From the NCBI GenBank assembly GCA_963971535.1, contig OZ020601.1:18540767-18604766 (forward strand): DNA of 64,000 nt. Reading direction: 5' to 3'. Below, in pieces: positions 29,710-38,806 of this stretch. The stretch's first letter is position 1. The number at the start of each line of letters is the position of its first letter. A program made the position numbers and the translations under genes. Origin of the DNA: Notolepis coatsorum (Eukaryota; Chordata; Actinopteri; Aulopiformes; Paralepididae). The notes beneath the pieces are model-generated. The model was not told the DNA's origin. It did no database searches and saw nothing but the letters and a program-made list of their open reading frames with translations.

Positions 29710-31304
29710 GAGTCCTCATAGTGACCAGGGCGGAAACAGCGGTGGCACAGCCGATAGAGCATACAGTGTTGATAAGTGTTATGCCTGCTGTCTTGACACA
29801 CTTCGCATGGGTCGTGCTGGTTGTGCGGGTAACTCTGCTGATTCGGTCTGGCCTGGTTGCGCGAATAACCCTGCTGACTTGGTCTGGCCTGGTTGCGCGA
29901 GTAACTCTGCTGACTCGGTCTGGCCTGGTTGCGTGAGTGGTACGTCTGCCCATTACTTGGCTGGATGTGGGAGCGAGACGGCTGACCAGGCTGAGCCTGT
30001 ACTGCTGGGGCCAGCGAGGCCGAACACAGTGAGAGCACACGGTCTAACAAGTCAACCACCTGATGAAGGCCAGGGTCTACAGAGGGGGGACACGCCGGGG
30101 CAGGAGTCATTAAGATGGCTGTAGGAGGGCTGAGGGCCTGCGCTGCGGCTAAGACCCTGTGGGGCTCACCAAGCTGTTCATGAGAAGAGCCAAAGGAGGG
30201 AGGCTGCTGTGACTGCACAACAACAGAAGACTGCTGGGCCCCACCATACAGGACAGGAGGGGATGGGCCACCAGCCATGGGGCTCTGACTGCATGCCGAG
30301 ATGTTAATCTGCTGTGCCCGTGAACTGGATCTCCTTTGGTCTCTCTGGTAACCATCTAGACGCTCCTGGACCTCAGCTGCAGTCCACTGCTCCACAGGCT
30401 TCAGCTGGAAGGACATAGCTAGACTGGGATCTGGGCAGTGCGTGATCAACATCATCACGACCTCGGCGCTCGCATCATCAACACACCGACCCCGGCGACG
30501 TAGACACTCATCTGCAACATCGATTGCTTTATTCAGCCGGACCCAGTAATCCATCACTCCCTCACTAGGCCTGGGAACCATGGCATAGAAGTCGGCCATG
30601 GGCATACTGGAGTATGTCAGCTCGCTGAAGTTACGCTTTAAAATGTCAAACACAGCAGCAGGGGTCATATTGGCAGACAACTCAGGCCGGCTACGCAGTG
30701 ACACCTTCACTATGTCTCTAGCTTTACCAGTCAACCTGCCCATCACTAGATCACACAATTCTCTGTCGGTTTTACAACTCGCTCTAGACAGATACACTAG
30801 CATCATGTCTTCCCACTCATGTATGGAGACTGGCTCAGTGCGATCACCTCTGAAGAACGGAGGTGGTTTAGTCTCCGCCTGCACTATCACTTTCATCCTT
30901 GACATGTCTGCACACCCAGAAAAACATTGTGGTTGGGGTGCGGGGACCTTGGGCTCAGGGGCGGGGACCTGGGGCTCAGGGACGGGGACCTGGGGCTGAT
31001 AACTGGTCTGGTGCATGGCATGCAGAGTAGATGCAATTTGTTCTCCTATCTGTATGGCAAGGTCTGTGACGAGGCTGCTTAAATCCTCTGACCTAGCGAG
31101 TTGCGGGGCTGCATCATTGCCATGCGTGATTGGAGTAGATGTGGCCACTGGCCCCACTGCTTCAAACACTGACTGGCGAACTGTAGACTGACTCAGTTCC
31201 ACAGGTCTTCCCCTCCCACACATAAGAGCTGACTGACCCCTGCCATATACAGGCATCATACCCACCATCTCCAGATCTGGTGGTCCTGCTTCAGACATGT
31301 TCAA
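29616..31304 (-). CDS. gag: Gypsy gag polyprotein
   Basis: 562 codons from ATG at 31304 to a TAG at 29616-29618. The middle has a retrotransposon gag-type helical region (FFRGDRTEPVSIHEWEDMML, then LMGRLTGKARDIV-like and FAELTYSSM-like segments). A Q/N/R-rich tract contains three QARPxQQxYSRN-type repeats, and a single CCHC zinc knuckle CHRCFRPGHYEDSC lies at about 520-533. Gag would form the particle and bind element RNA. The start is supported by its position about 600 bases downstream of the 5' LTR and by the lack of an earlier in-frame ATG in the track of open codons. Confidence 0.88.
   Translation of the reverse strand: MNMSEAGPPDLEMVGMMPVYGRGQSALMCGRGRPVELSQSTVRQSVFEAVGPVATSTPITHGNDAAPQLARSEDLSSLVTDLAIQIGEQIASTLHAMHQTSYQPQVPVPEPQVPAPEPKVPAPQPQCFSGCADMSRMKVIVQAETKPPPFFRGDRTEPVSIHEWEDMMLVYLSRASCKTDRELCDLVMGRLTGKARDIVKVSLRSRPELSANMTPAAVFDILKRNFSELTYSSMPMADFYAMVPRPSEGVMDYWVRLNKAIDVADECLRRRGRCVDDASAEVVMMLITHCPDPSLAMSFQLKPVEQWTAAEVQERLDGYQRDQRRSSSRAQQINISACSQSPMAGGPSPPVLYGGAQQSSVVVQSQQPPSFGSSHEQLGEPHRVLAAAQALSPPTAILMTPAPACPPSVDPGLHQVVDLLDRVLSLCSASLAPAVQAQPGQPSRSHIQPSNGQTYHSRNQARPSQQSYSRNQARPSQQGYSRNQARPNQQSYPHNQHDPCEVCQDSRHNTYQHCMLYRLCHRCFRPGHYEDSCPGISQPSAGSASPSNRPAQTHPVNAAPLN
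29619..29625 (-). promoter_or_regulatory. Probable -1 frameshift heptamer, TTTAAAC
   Basis: On the minus strand the last gag codons read CCT TTA AAC TAG, which places the slippery heptamer T TTA AAC in register directly before the stop. Slipping back one base there opens the pol frame (reading on as CTA GCC AGC). TTTAAAC is one of the strongest known eukaryotic -1 heptamers. A downstream pseudoknot was not assessed. Confidence 0.75.
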
Positions 31305-31305
31305 G

Positions 31306-31905
31306 AATAAAAAATAAAAATGCTTTAGAGGGCTATAAACAAAAGAAAAGTATGTGTGAATGTGTTAAATGGCCGCTTGTTACTGCTCAGACTTTAAACA
31401 CTAGACTACACACGAATACATGTAGGCTACTGTATGGCTATCCATTCACAATTTACCAGAACAGATGGGGGGGAAAAAAAATAATATATATATATATATA
31501 TATATCTCATTACCAGCCAACCATATAAACAAATTAGTTCCCAATTATATTTACAGTGGGCATGTGTTAGATAGCAACACTTGTTACTGCTCAAACTTTG
31601 AACATTAGACCATAGGCTATCTATTCACAATACATAACAGATGAAAGAAAAAAAATACAATGGTCTTGTACAACTAGTGTCGTCTCCAATTACTGTATCA
31701 TTACAATAATATTTACAATTACAATCAATAGCATATTATTATCAAACAAAAACAACCAATATCACATATGCGCTTATCCTATGCGCACACGTTAACGTTC
31801 GACGTTGTACTCAGCACAGCCAGTTGAATGAAGAAGCGGCGTGCAGACAGCGTCCCCGGTGGACAGGCGAGCGTTGTCCGTTGTCCGAGGTCAAACGGCA
31901 CCACG
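31306..31905 (-). other. Gypsy leader and primer-binding site
   Basis: The 5' leader lies between the 5' LTR and gag. Directly inside the LTR, the minus strand reads TGGTGCCGTTTGACCTCGGA (plus about 31884-31903). This starts with TGG, as primer sites do, and resembles the known tRNA-His site TGGTGCCGTGACTCGGA, with three extra bases. An AT run lies at 31484-31505. Confidence 0.6.
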
Positions 31906-32737
31906 TGTGACCGGTGTAGTATGGGTGTACTCTCTGACGGCGTTGTGTTAAGGACGACAGACATGGATGACTGCTGACGGACTTTATTTCCCTCCTGTTA
32001 GGTTACAATGCAACACAATGCACCAGCATTAGGAATAGTCATCTGCACTGCAGCACGTGAGCTCACGGAGTTCCAGGTGGGACTCTCTCATAAGAATGAC
32101 ACATTTTAACATACAATTACATTGGAAAAATATACACAATTGAATACAAAACGGACACATGGGAGCTACTGTACACACATACCTGTTAGGTTACAATGCA
32201 ACACAATGCACCAGCATTAGGAATAGTCATCTGCACTGCAGCACGTGAGCTATGGTTGAGAAAAGACGTGACTGCATTAACTACCATGTCACCAGCAGCG
32301 CACGTGTGTGCAAACTTCCTACATGCTATTAAAGTGCATTTTACCCAGTCAAACCTCCCACAAAACAACTGCACAGGTACATATTAGTTACATTACAAAC
32401 TCGTTTCACAGTTTTAGGAATGTAACATACAATATTTAACAACTTTAGACCGAAGTCTTTCACTGAACATAATAATTAGTGCTCACCTCACGGAGTTCCA
32501 GGTGGGACTGACTCACCGCGAGACAGCAGGCAGGATGTGTGTCCCGGAGGACCGGAAATGGAAGTGTGTCGATTTCAAAACAAAAGCCTTAACTCCCAAA
32601 AGTGCAATAAAACAAAACGAAAGGAATGAAATCAACTCAAATCAATAAAATAAAACGTTTAGGAGTATTAGTGGAATGTATTAAAGTGTATTTTGTGATG
32701 GGGTGTAATTATCTATACAAGGCAACAAGGCACTTGT

Positions 32738-32741
<4 letters not shown>
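31906..32741 (-). repeat. Gypsy 5' LTR
   Basis: Same length and, as far as read, same sequence as 23735-24570, including the internal 66-bp duplication. Its short frames at 32186-32387 repeat those at 24015-24216 exactly. Confidence 0.92.
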
Positions 32742-32806
<65 letters not shown>

Positions 32807-33109
32807 TACATTTATTTAACATTTATTTACCCAGGCAAGCAAGTAAGAACAAATTATTATTTTATTTATTGTCAAAGTATGCATCATGTTGTGTTAATTA
32901 CACGACAAGAGATATGTAATGTTAATTACCTGAAATTATTCCGTTTTTTGGCGAGGGAAACCCTGCATATATCGGTATCGGTTGATATCGGTATCGGAAA
33001 TTAAGAGTTGGACAATATCGGTATATCGGTATCGGTAAAAAAGCCAACATCGAACATCCCTAATAATTAATATTATCCATAGGATAGTGGGGTATTGATT
33101 TTTCGTGTG

Positions 33110-33245
33110 AGTTGAAGATCATGGAAGCTGGTGCATCAAAACAAAAGGCACACTTACCAAGTTCAGACTGAACTCGTGGGATCTTCCCCTTCAAATACAT
33201 TGGCATCTGGCTTGACCAAGAACTATCATTCAAATGTCTCATAGA
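33110..33245 (+). pseudogene. LINE reverse transcriptase fragment
   Basis: The plus strand encodes FKYIGIWLDQELSFKC, the block that follows the thumb in L2/CR1-type LINE RTs. It is comparable to RIKYLGVWLDPELSFNFHI in the LINE at 58662-61375. Only a scrap remains. Confidence 0.55.
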
Positions 33246-33610
33246 TTTATGATTTTATGATTTTATTAGGATCCCCATTAGCTGATGCAAAAGCTACTTT
33301 TCCTGGGGTCCACACATAACATAAACATGACAACAGATAACACATTTACAGACAAGCAACCAAGTGGTATTAAAAATCAGAAAGTGACAATATACTTAAC
33401 TATCAAACATATGACTATGCATACAGTACCGCATTCCTAATTATATGGAATCATACATAGTACAATATACATTACTTAACAGTATATATTAATATGCACT
33501 CAATTCACAAGCAGTGAGAAACCATAATATACATATACTGTAAACTCGTATTACCTATTTGTATAGGCTACTGATATTCCTGTCACTTAAAATAAAATGA
33601 AAATAAAAGT
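33246..33610 (-). repeat. LINE 3' UTR fragment
   Basis: On the minus strand the sequence ends GGACCCCAGGAAAAGTAGCT and AGCTAATGGGGATCCTAATA followed by AAATC repeats, a common 3' end of fish LINEs. It ends at a TTTATGATTTTATGATTT run. Confidence 0.55.
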
Positions 33611-34326
33611 AACTCTGGGTATGTGTGTGTATGTATATGTCTAAATGTACACAACATGATATCAAATTCAACCCTAACAAAGTCGCTGTTATGATAGGGA
33701 AAACTAAGGAGGACGTGGCCCCGTTCCATGTACCGGGATAACCGAGTTAGCCGGATAACTTTAGCTGGATAACTGTGTTAGCCTGACTTTCCGATTTCAT
33801 GTACGTGGATTTCCCAAATCACCATGACAACATATCCAAAAGTTTGAGCCTGCTCGAAAGCAGAGTTCAAGTTCAAGTTAGCCTGAACTATCGCCACGCC
33901 CCCGCAAAGAAGTGACAGCCCGTTTCCTGAAACTATTCCCACAGTCTACGATCTGCATTATACCATTCTGAATTACGTTTTTGTGCTCCATTCTTCCAGA
34001 GGGGGCTTTTGAAATGTAAAATAGACCCAAAATGCTGATATTAAATTCACTTTGTCCTAAATAATGCACGTTATATATACCGTGGCGACGGTGGCGCTCG
34101 CTCGTGCGATGTACACATGATGTGGTTATTTTAATTGTAACTGGGATTAAGATGTCTGATGAGATGCGCTGTTTGACGGATTTGAGAAATTGAATGAGCC
34201 GTTGACGTCACATTAATGAATGAGGATAAAGAGATAAACTTCATTCAAAACAACGGATATTCTAAACACGGGTCTCTCGTTCATTAATGTATAAACAATG
34301 AATTTATCCCATCTGGCCCAGTGGCC

Positions 34327-34388
34327 CAGCGGTAGTGCTCATGCCTGCCAATTCAGCGACCGGGGTTCAAATCCCCGTGTTTCCAATA
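34327..34388 (+). pseudogene. tRNA-like sequence (Gly-GCC-like)
   Basis: CAGTGGCCCAGCGGTAGTGC resembles a D-arm/A box, CATGCCTGCCAATT resembles the glycine GCC anticodon loop, and CCGGGGTTCAAATCCCCG is a perfect T arm with B box. The acceptor stem does not pair, so this is a tRNA-derived relic. Confidence 0.5.
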
Positions 34389-34544
34389 TGATTTTTTTGA
34401 ATATAATATTAATGATTATACGCCAAAGTAGCCTGGTTTTAAGTTAAAATATTATAAATCTACATGCATTGAGGATGTCATTCTTTATATAGCTCTCAAC
34501 GTGCACCAAATTGAATTATTCCTATATTGCAAAAAGAAGGAAAA

Positions 34545-34612
34545 GACTAGGGCCTTGAACCCCGGTCGTCCGTGTGAAAGTCAAAAGAAGAACCCGTTAC
34601 ACCACAGAGAAG
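34545..34612 (-). pseudogene. tRNA-like sequence (Glu-TTC-like)
   Basis: On the minus strand GTGGTGTAACGGGTTC resembles an A box/D arm, GACTTTCACAC resembles the glutamate TTC anticodon loop, and ACCGGGGTTCAAGGCCC resembles a T arm. The stems are degenerate. Confidence 0.45.
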
Positions 34613-35225
34613 ATAAGTAAAAGATTGACTATACATCAATCAATGGGTAAGAGAGCCGTATCGTAATTCTGTATAACAGTTAACTAATAATTTTCGCTAG
34701 CAAGATCTCATTTGATTATTCAATCCAGCAGGCAAGTTTAAAGAAATATAATCTGATTGATTGAGGTAATGAGGGACTTAGAATTAGCCTATAGATAACG
34801 CATTTAACTTGTCGGCGAGGCGATTGAGCCTATTGCAATCTGTCAATAAAGTCTTAAATCAATTAATCAATCAATGCCGTTGAGAATCAGGGTCTCTGCC
34901 ATCGATACGTGCTGGCTTTCCACCTAAAACGGGAGCGCGCATCTAGCCTGACTTGAGCCTGACTCTCAAGTCTGGCTTGAGTTAACGAGACTGAATCCTC
35001 CTTTGTGAAACAGGAAAATCCCGGCTTTGAACATCGGGTTAACTGAAGCTGGATAATGGACATGTTGATCGACTTAGTTGAACCACGTACATGAAACAGG
35101 GAAGCTAAAGTTTCCCTCCTTCTTGTTGTCTGACTGCGCTCTAGATGTGGTGAAGAGTGTGCGATATTTGGGTCACAATATCACTGATGACATGTGTGAT
35201 GATGTTGATGTGCAGCGCCAGTGCT

Positions 35226-35540
35226 GTAAATTGTACCTAAATTGTACCTCATCCCATTTCTGCTTTGCACTATAGTACTGTACATTAGTACACTGCATAG
35301 TATTGTATATTATATGGTAACTCAGTTACGTCTATTCTGCAGCGAACATTGTACATATGTCTATACTGAACACTGTGACCTCATTTTCTACTTCTAAATT
35401 ACATGCTATACTATGTTATTTGATACTATCTTGTCTAGCACAGTCTCTGGAGCGTAACAGTAAGAAGCATTTTGTATGAAAGTATTCTGTACTTCTGTAT
35501 GACAACTATTAAAGAAACTTGAAACTTGAACTTGAACTGT
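35226..35540 (+). repeat. LINE 3' UTR insertion
   Basis: This is the reverse complement of 38295-38612, the 3' UTR of the large minus-strand LINE, and ends AAAGAAACTTGAAACTTGAA. It interrupts the RT remnant between its KLY codons, so this LINE family was active after the remnant was already there. Confidence 0.8.
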
Positions 35541-35725
35541 ATGCACAGGCCAATATGTTGGCACGAAAATTGTATATGTGTACAGACAATGTGAAAATAA
35601 GCCTGTTCAGAGCCTATTGTACTCCGTTTTATACTGCACACCTCTGGTGTAATTATAGCACAGCAAAAATGAAAAAACTGCAGGTAGCATAATGATGCAT
35701 TTAGGATCCTCCTTAACTCATTGGG

Positions 35726-36807
35726 GGCCAACAGCAGAGGGCGCTGATGGCCCGTCAAGCTCCAGTGCTTTATTCAATGTAGGGATAGCTTTACTTGCGA
35801 GTGCTTAAAATATATGAAATAATATAGCTATGGATCTAATTAACACGTTGATTGTCAGTGAGTTGCTTCCAGTCAACATGCACAAAACATAATTTTTTCA
35901 TACATACATTTCCGTTTTATACCGTGGTAAATATGAATATATTTCTAGAGCGTTTTGTCTAATCTCAATAAACTCCAGCAAATCGCGCTTCAATGTATTT
36001 CCTTAGAAATCGTGCCATTTGTTGCTTGATTTATGAATCGTTTTCAAATAAACGCTAGATTATCGATATTATATGTGTCATCATGCACGAACAGAAGCGG
36101 GGTCTGAAAAATCGCTTCTCCGTACTTTGGTCGGTGCGAACCACACACACACACACACACACACACATACGCTCCGATGGCGGTGAAAAAAACATCGGAT
36201 TAACTCAAGATTCGTAACATAGAGTCCTTACCTCATATCTGATGTACTGCAAAAAAGATTAATCCAATTCCTGATCGCCATTCCAAATATTGATCGTGTT
36301 TATTGATCCAACGTTATATGTCCAAAACACATAATCCATGCTGCTCCGAGTGTCCCCAGTCCATGTGTTATAAACAGTGGTACAGTGGTGGTCCCACGCG
36401 GTACCACGCCAACCCAGCAGTTTTCTGAGCAGAAGTACGCGCACACAAAAATGCGTTCACAACTTTCACTCGACTCGTCGCGCCGTGCGCCAAGTACTCT
36501 GCACTTATCTATCACCTAGTCTTTGCATAATAATAGGATACCAATAGCATAACAAAGAAAGAGAAGTGCAAAACCAAAATACAAGCCCTGTACCAATTGG
36601 TGGGGGTTTGCTTGACCTGTGGAACCTAATGGTCCCGACTGGAAGTATGAGACATTTCGTTGTGCTTCAGAAGGAAACTGTAAACTGTAAATTACATTGT
36701 TAATTTAGTTTGTATTTACTTTTATAGCTTAAGTTAATTCAATTAAAGAAATTGTAACTACAATATTGTATCTACAATTACATTTAAAACATTGTTTGTT
36801 TTTCAAC
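35726..36807. other. A/T-rich stretch with CA microsatellite
   Basis: A CA dinucleotide run lies at 36144-36167. The end of a LINE-like unit (GTAAACTGTAAATTAC) is at 36672-36690. Short minus-strand frames at 36259-36515 have no recognisable domain. Confidence 0.4.
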
Positions 36808-36820
36808 CATATCTGTTGAC

Positions 36821-38257
36821 GCGGTCAGGTGGCGTAGCGGAGATTGTGCTCGTCCTGCTGAAGACACTAGCAGGAGCACTCATTCAAGGGTACTACGACT
36901 ATGCTTGCACCTCATGGTACCAAAGCACCTCAAAGGCACTAAAAAACAAATACAAACATCTCAAAACAAGCTAGTCAGACTACTGCTTGACCTGACTCCT
37001 AGAACCCACCTCACCCCTGCCAACTTTGACAACCTAGGATGGCTTAGAGTAGACGACAGAGTACAGCAACTTGCAATGGGCCTGGTCTACAAGATACACT
37101 ACGCGACCAAGGTACCCATGTACATGTCAAAATACTTCCCAAAGGTCAGTGAATACCATGATCACAACACCAGAGGGAGCTCCACAAATCATGTAAAACC
37201 CAGATTCGGCTCAAACAAGGGACTAAACACGTTTCGCAATTATGCCACATCAATGTGGAACGCCCTACCCAAAGCTGTAAAGGAATGTGAATCACTACCC
37301 ACTTTCAAAAGCACTCTCAAAGAACACCTACGGGAGACTGCAATTCGAAACTGGCCCCTACAAATGTCCTAACCTAGTTGTACAGTAAATGACCAAGTAA
37401 GGCTTTGTCAGTATTCCAATGTACAGTGTAAAATGTGTGTGTGTCCCCTACCCATCCCCCCCCCCCCCCCCCACCTCCAATGTACAGCCCTTACCCAACC
37501 CACCCAACCCCACCCAACCTCCTCCAATGTACAGTTTCTACGCCAAATGTATATACAGTACACTCTTTTTCTGGACACTTTTGTATCACAAACAGTACTG
37601 TATTTGCAAATCTGATATGTCATAAAAGTATAGATGTAGCAGTACTGTCTATCTGTATGTCATGTATGTCATATGTTATGATGAATTGAAAATGGGGGAC
37701 CCTGATGTAAACAAGACGAAAGTCTTTCTCTGGTCTGCATCCCCTTAACAATTGTATGTATTGAGCTGTACTGTACTGTACCCATTCTGCAATCTGTTAA
37801 TAAACTTTTCAATCAATCAATCAAACCAATGCAAGAGGCTGCGGTCTCGACTCCCGGAGAGTCAGCATTGCCTTGGCTCGGGCTGATCGCTATACTAACT
37901 CGTTTGGCTGAGTTAGGGGGAGGGGAGCCGTGGGTGGGTCCTGGGCGTTGTGGACAGCGACCCCTACAGTTCGGTCGGGGCGCCTGCTCAGCAAGGGTAG
38001 GATCTGGAGAGAGGTAGTGCGACCTTCCACACGTTACACTCTCCCGGTGAGAATCTGCGCGGCCAGGCTGGCTGCTGGCTGGCTGCACATGCGTCGGACG
38101 AAAGCATGTGACAGTCTCCGGCCTCTCGGACCAACAGTAGGGGAAAGTGCGCAACAACCAGGAAGGGGGTTGGGAATTGGCATAACGACTAACAGTGGGA
38201 TGGGAGAAAAATCGGAAAAAGAAGGAGGGGGAAAAAGATAAAAAAAAAAAAAAAAAA
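36821..38257 (+). mobile_element. tRNA-derived SINE split by LINE tail
   Basis: A SINE head (A box in GGTGGCGTAGCGGAGATTG) starts at 36821. The rest (B box GGTCTCGACTCCC, then GCCTTGGCTCGGGCTGATCG and a GGGAAAGTGCGCAACAACC-type body) resumes at about 37831 and ends in an A run at 38239-38257. Thirteen-base target duplications CATATCTGTTGAC flank the whole at 36808-36820 and 38258-38270. Without the LINE it is about 465 bp. Confidence 0.88.
36859..37830 (+). mobile_element. 5'-truncated LINE inside SINE
   Basis: Second copy of the LINE 3' region seen at 9787-10976. It starts at KTLAGALIQGYYDYACTSWY (one frameshift near 36945), continues with NLGWLRVDDRVQQLAMGLVY, and ends TGCAATCTGTTAATAAAC with an AATC tail. 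It lies precisely between the two halves of the SINE tRNA-like head. Poly-C runs are at 37456-37472. Confidence 0.85.
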
Positions 38258-38806
38258 CATATCTGTTGACAATATAATTTCTTTATATATTGAAGGCTAG
38301 TTTCAAGTTTCAAGTTTCTTTAATAGTTGTCATACAGAAGTACAGAACACTTTCATACAAAATGCTTCTTACTGTTACGCTCCAGAGACTGTGCTAGACA
38401 AGATAGTATCAAATAACATAGTATAGCATGTAATTTAGAAGTAGAAAATGAGGTCACAGTGTTCAGTATAGACATATGTACAATGTTCGATGCAGAATAG
38501 ACGTAACTGAGTTACCATATAATATACAATACTATGCAGTGTACTAATGTACAGTACTATATAGTGCAAAGCAGAAATGGGATGAGGTACAATTTAGGTA
38601 CAATTTACAGTAAGGTGTACGAGTTGTAGTGCAATCCTTCATCAATAAATATAAAGTGTGGGGAGTGGGTGCTACAGTGTGTTTGTTTAAAGTGGGTGTG
38701 TGCTATAAAGTGTGTGGAGTGGGTGCTACAGTGTGTTTGTTTAAAGTGAGTGTGTGCGTGTGGATGTGTGTGCTATGTGCGTTTGGTGGTTGTTGTTGTG
38801 TAGTGT

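Larger units (their letters stand above)
23735..32741 (-). mobile_element. Ty3/Gypsy retrotransposon, apparently intact
   Basis: Two 836-bp LTRs in direct orientation (23735-24570 and 31906-32741) enclose gag and pol on the minus strand. LTR ends on the minus strand are TGTAACAAG and GGTCACA. All landmarks in the two LTRs keep a constant 8171-base offset, and the stretches I compared are identical, so the insertion is recent. Domain order is gag, protease, RT, RNase H, integrase, which is Ty3/Gypsy. No env-like frame follows pol. The target duplication cannot be fixed because insertion was into an AT repeat. Confidence 0.93.
23576..33062. mobile_element. hAT-type MITE split by Gypsy element
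   Basis: The ends are TAGGGATGTCCGATATTATC at 23576 and, on the minus strand from 33062, TAGGGATGTTCGATGTTGGC. Perfect 8-bp duplications ATAATTAA lie at 23568-23575 and 33063-33070. GATATCGGTATCGG motifs are repeated near both ends. AT dinucleotide runs at 23667-23733 and 32742-32797 mark the site where the 9-kb Gypsy element entered. Without it the MITE is about 480 bp. Confidence 0.9.
33717..35099. mobile_element. DNA transposon with tRNA-like sequences
   Basis: The left end has GGCCCCGTTCCATGTACCGG with GATAACCGAGTTAGCCGGAT. The right end on the minus strand has CCCTGTTTCATGTACGTGGT with related TTAACCCGATG motifs. These are imperfect terminal inverted repeats that replace LINE coding sequence exactly at the break. 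No transposase frame is seen. The interior has two tRNA-like stretches (34327-34388 plus; 34545-34612 minus). The superfamily was not determined. Confidence 0.6.
33611..35725 (+). pseudogene. LINE RT remnant split by two insertions
   Basis: Three pieces in order form the C-terminal half of one LINE reverse transcriptase: IKFNPNKVAVMIGKTKED before about 33717; KLKFPSFLLSD and KSVRYLGHNITDDMC at 35103-35225; and LYAQANMLARK, NVKISLFRAYCTP, LWCNYS at 35541-35700. A DNA transposon (33717-35099) and a LINE 3' UTR (35226-35540) separate them. The element is dead. Confidence 0.65.

Noticed and set aside
34327..34388. Functional tRNA-Gly gene
   Set aside because: Good T arm, but the acceptor and anticodon stems do not pair, and it lies inside a transposon.
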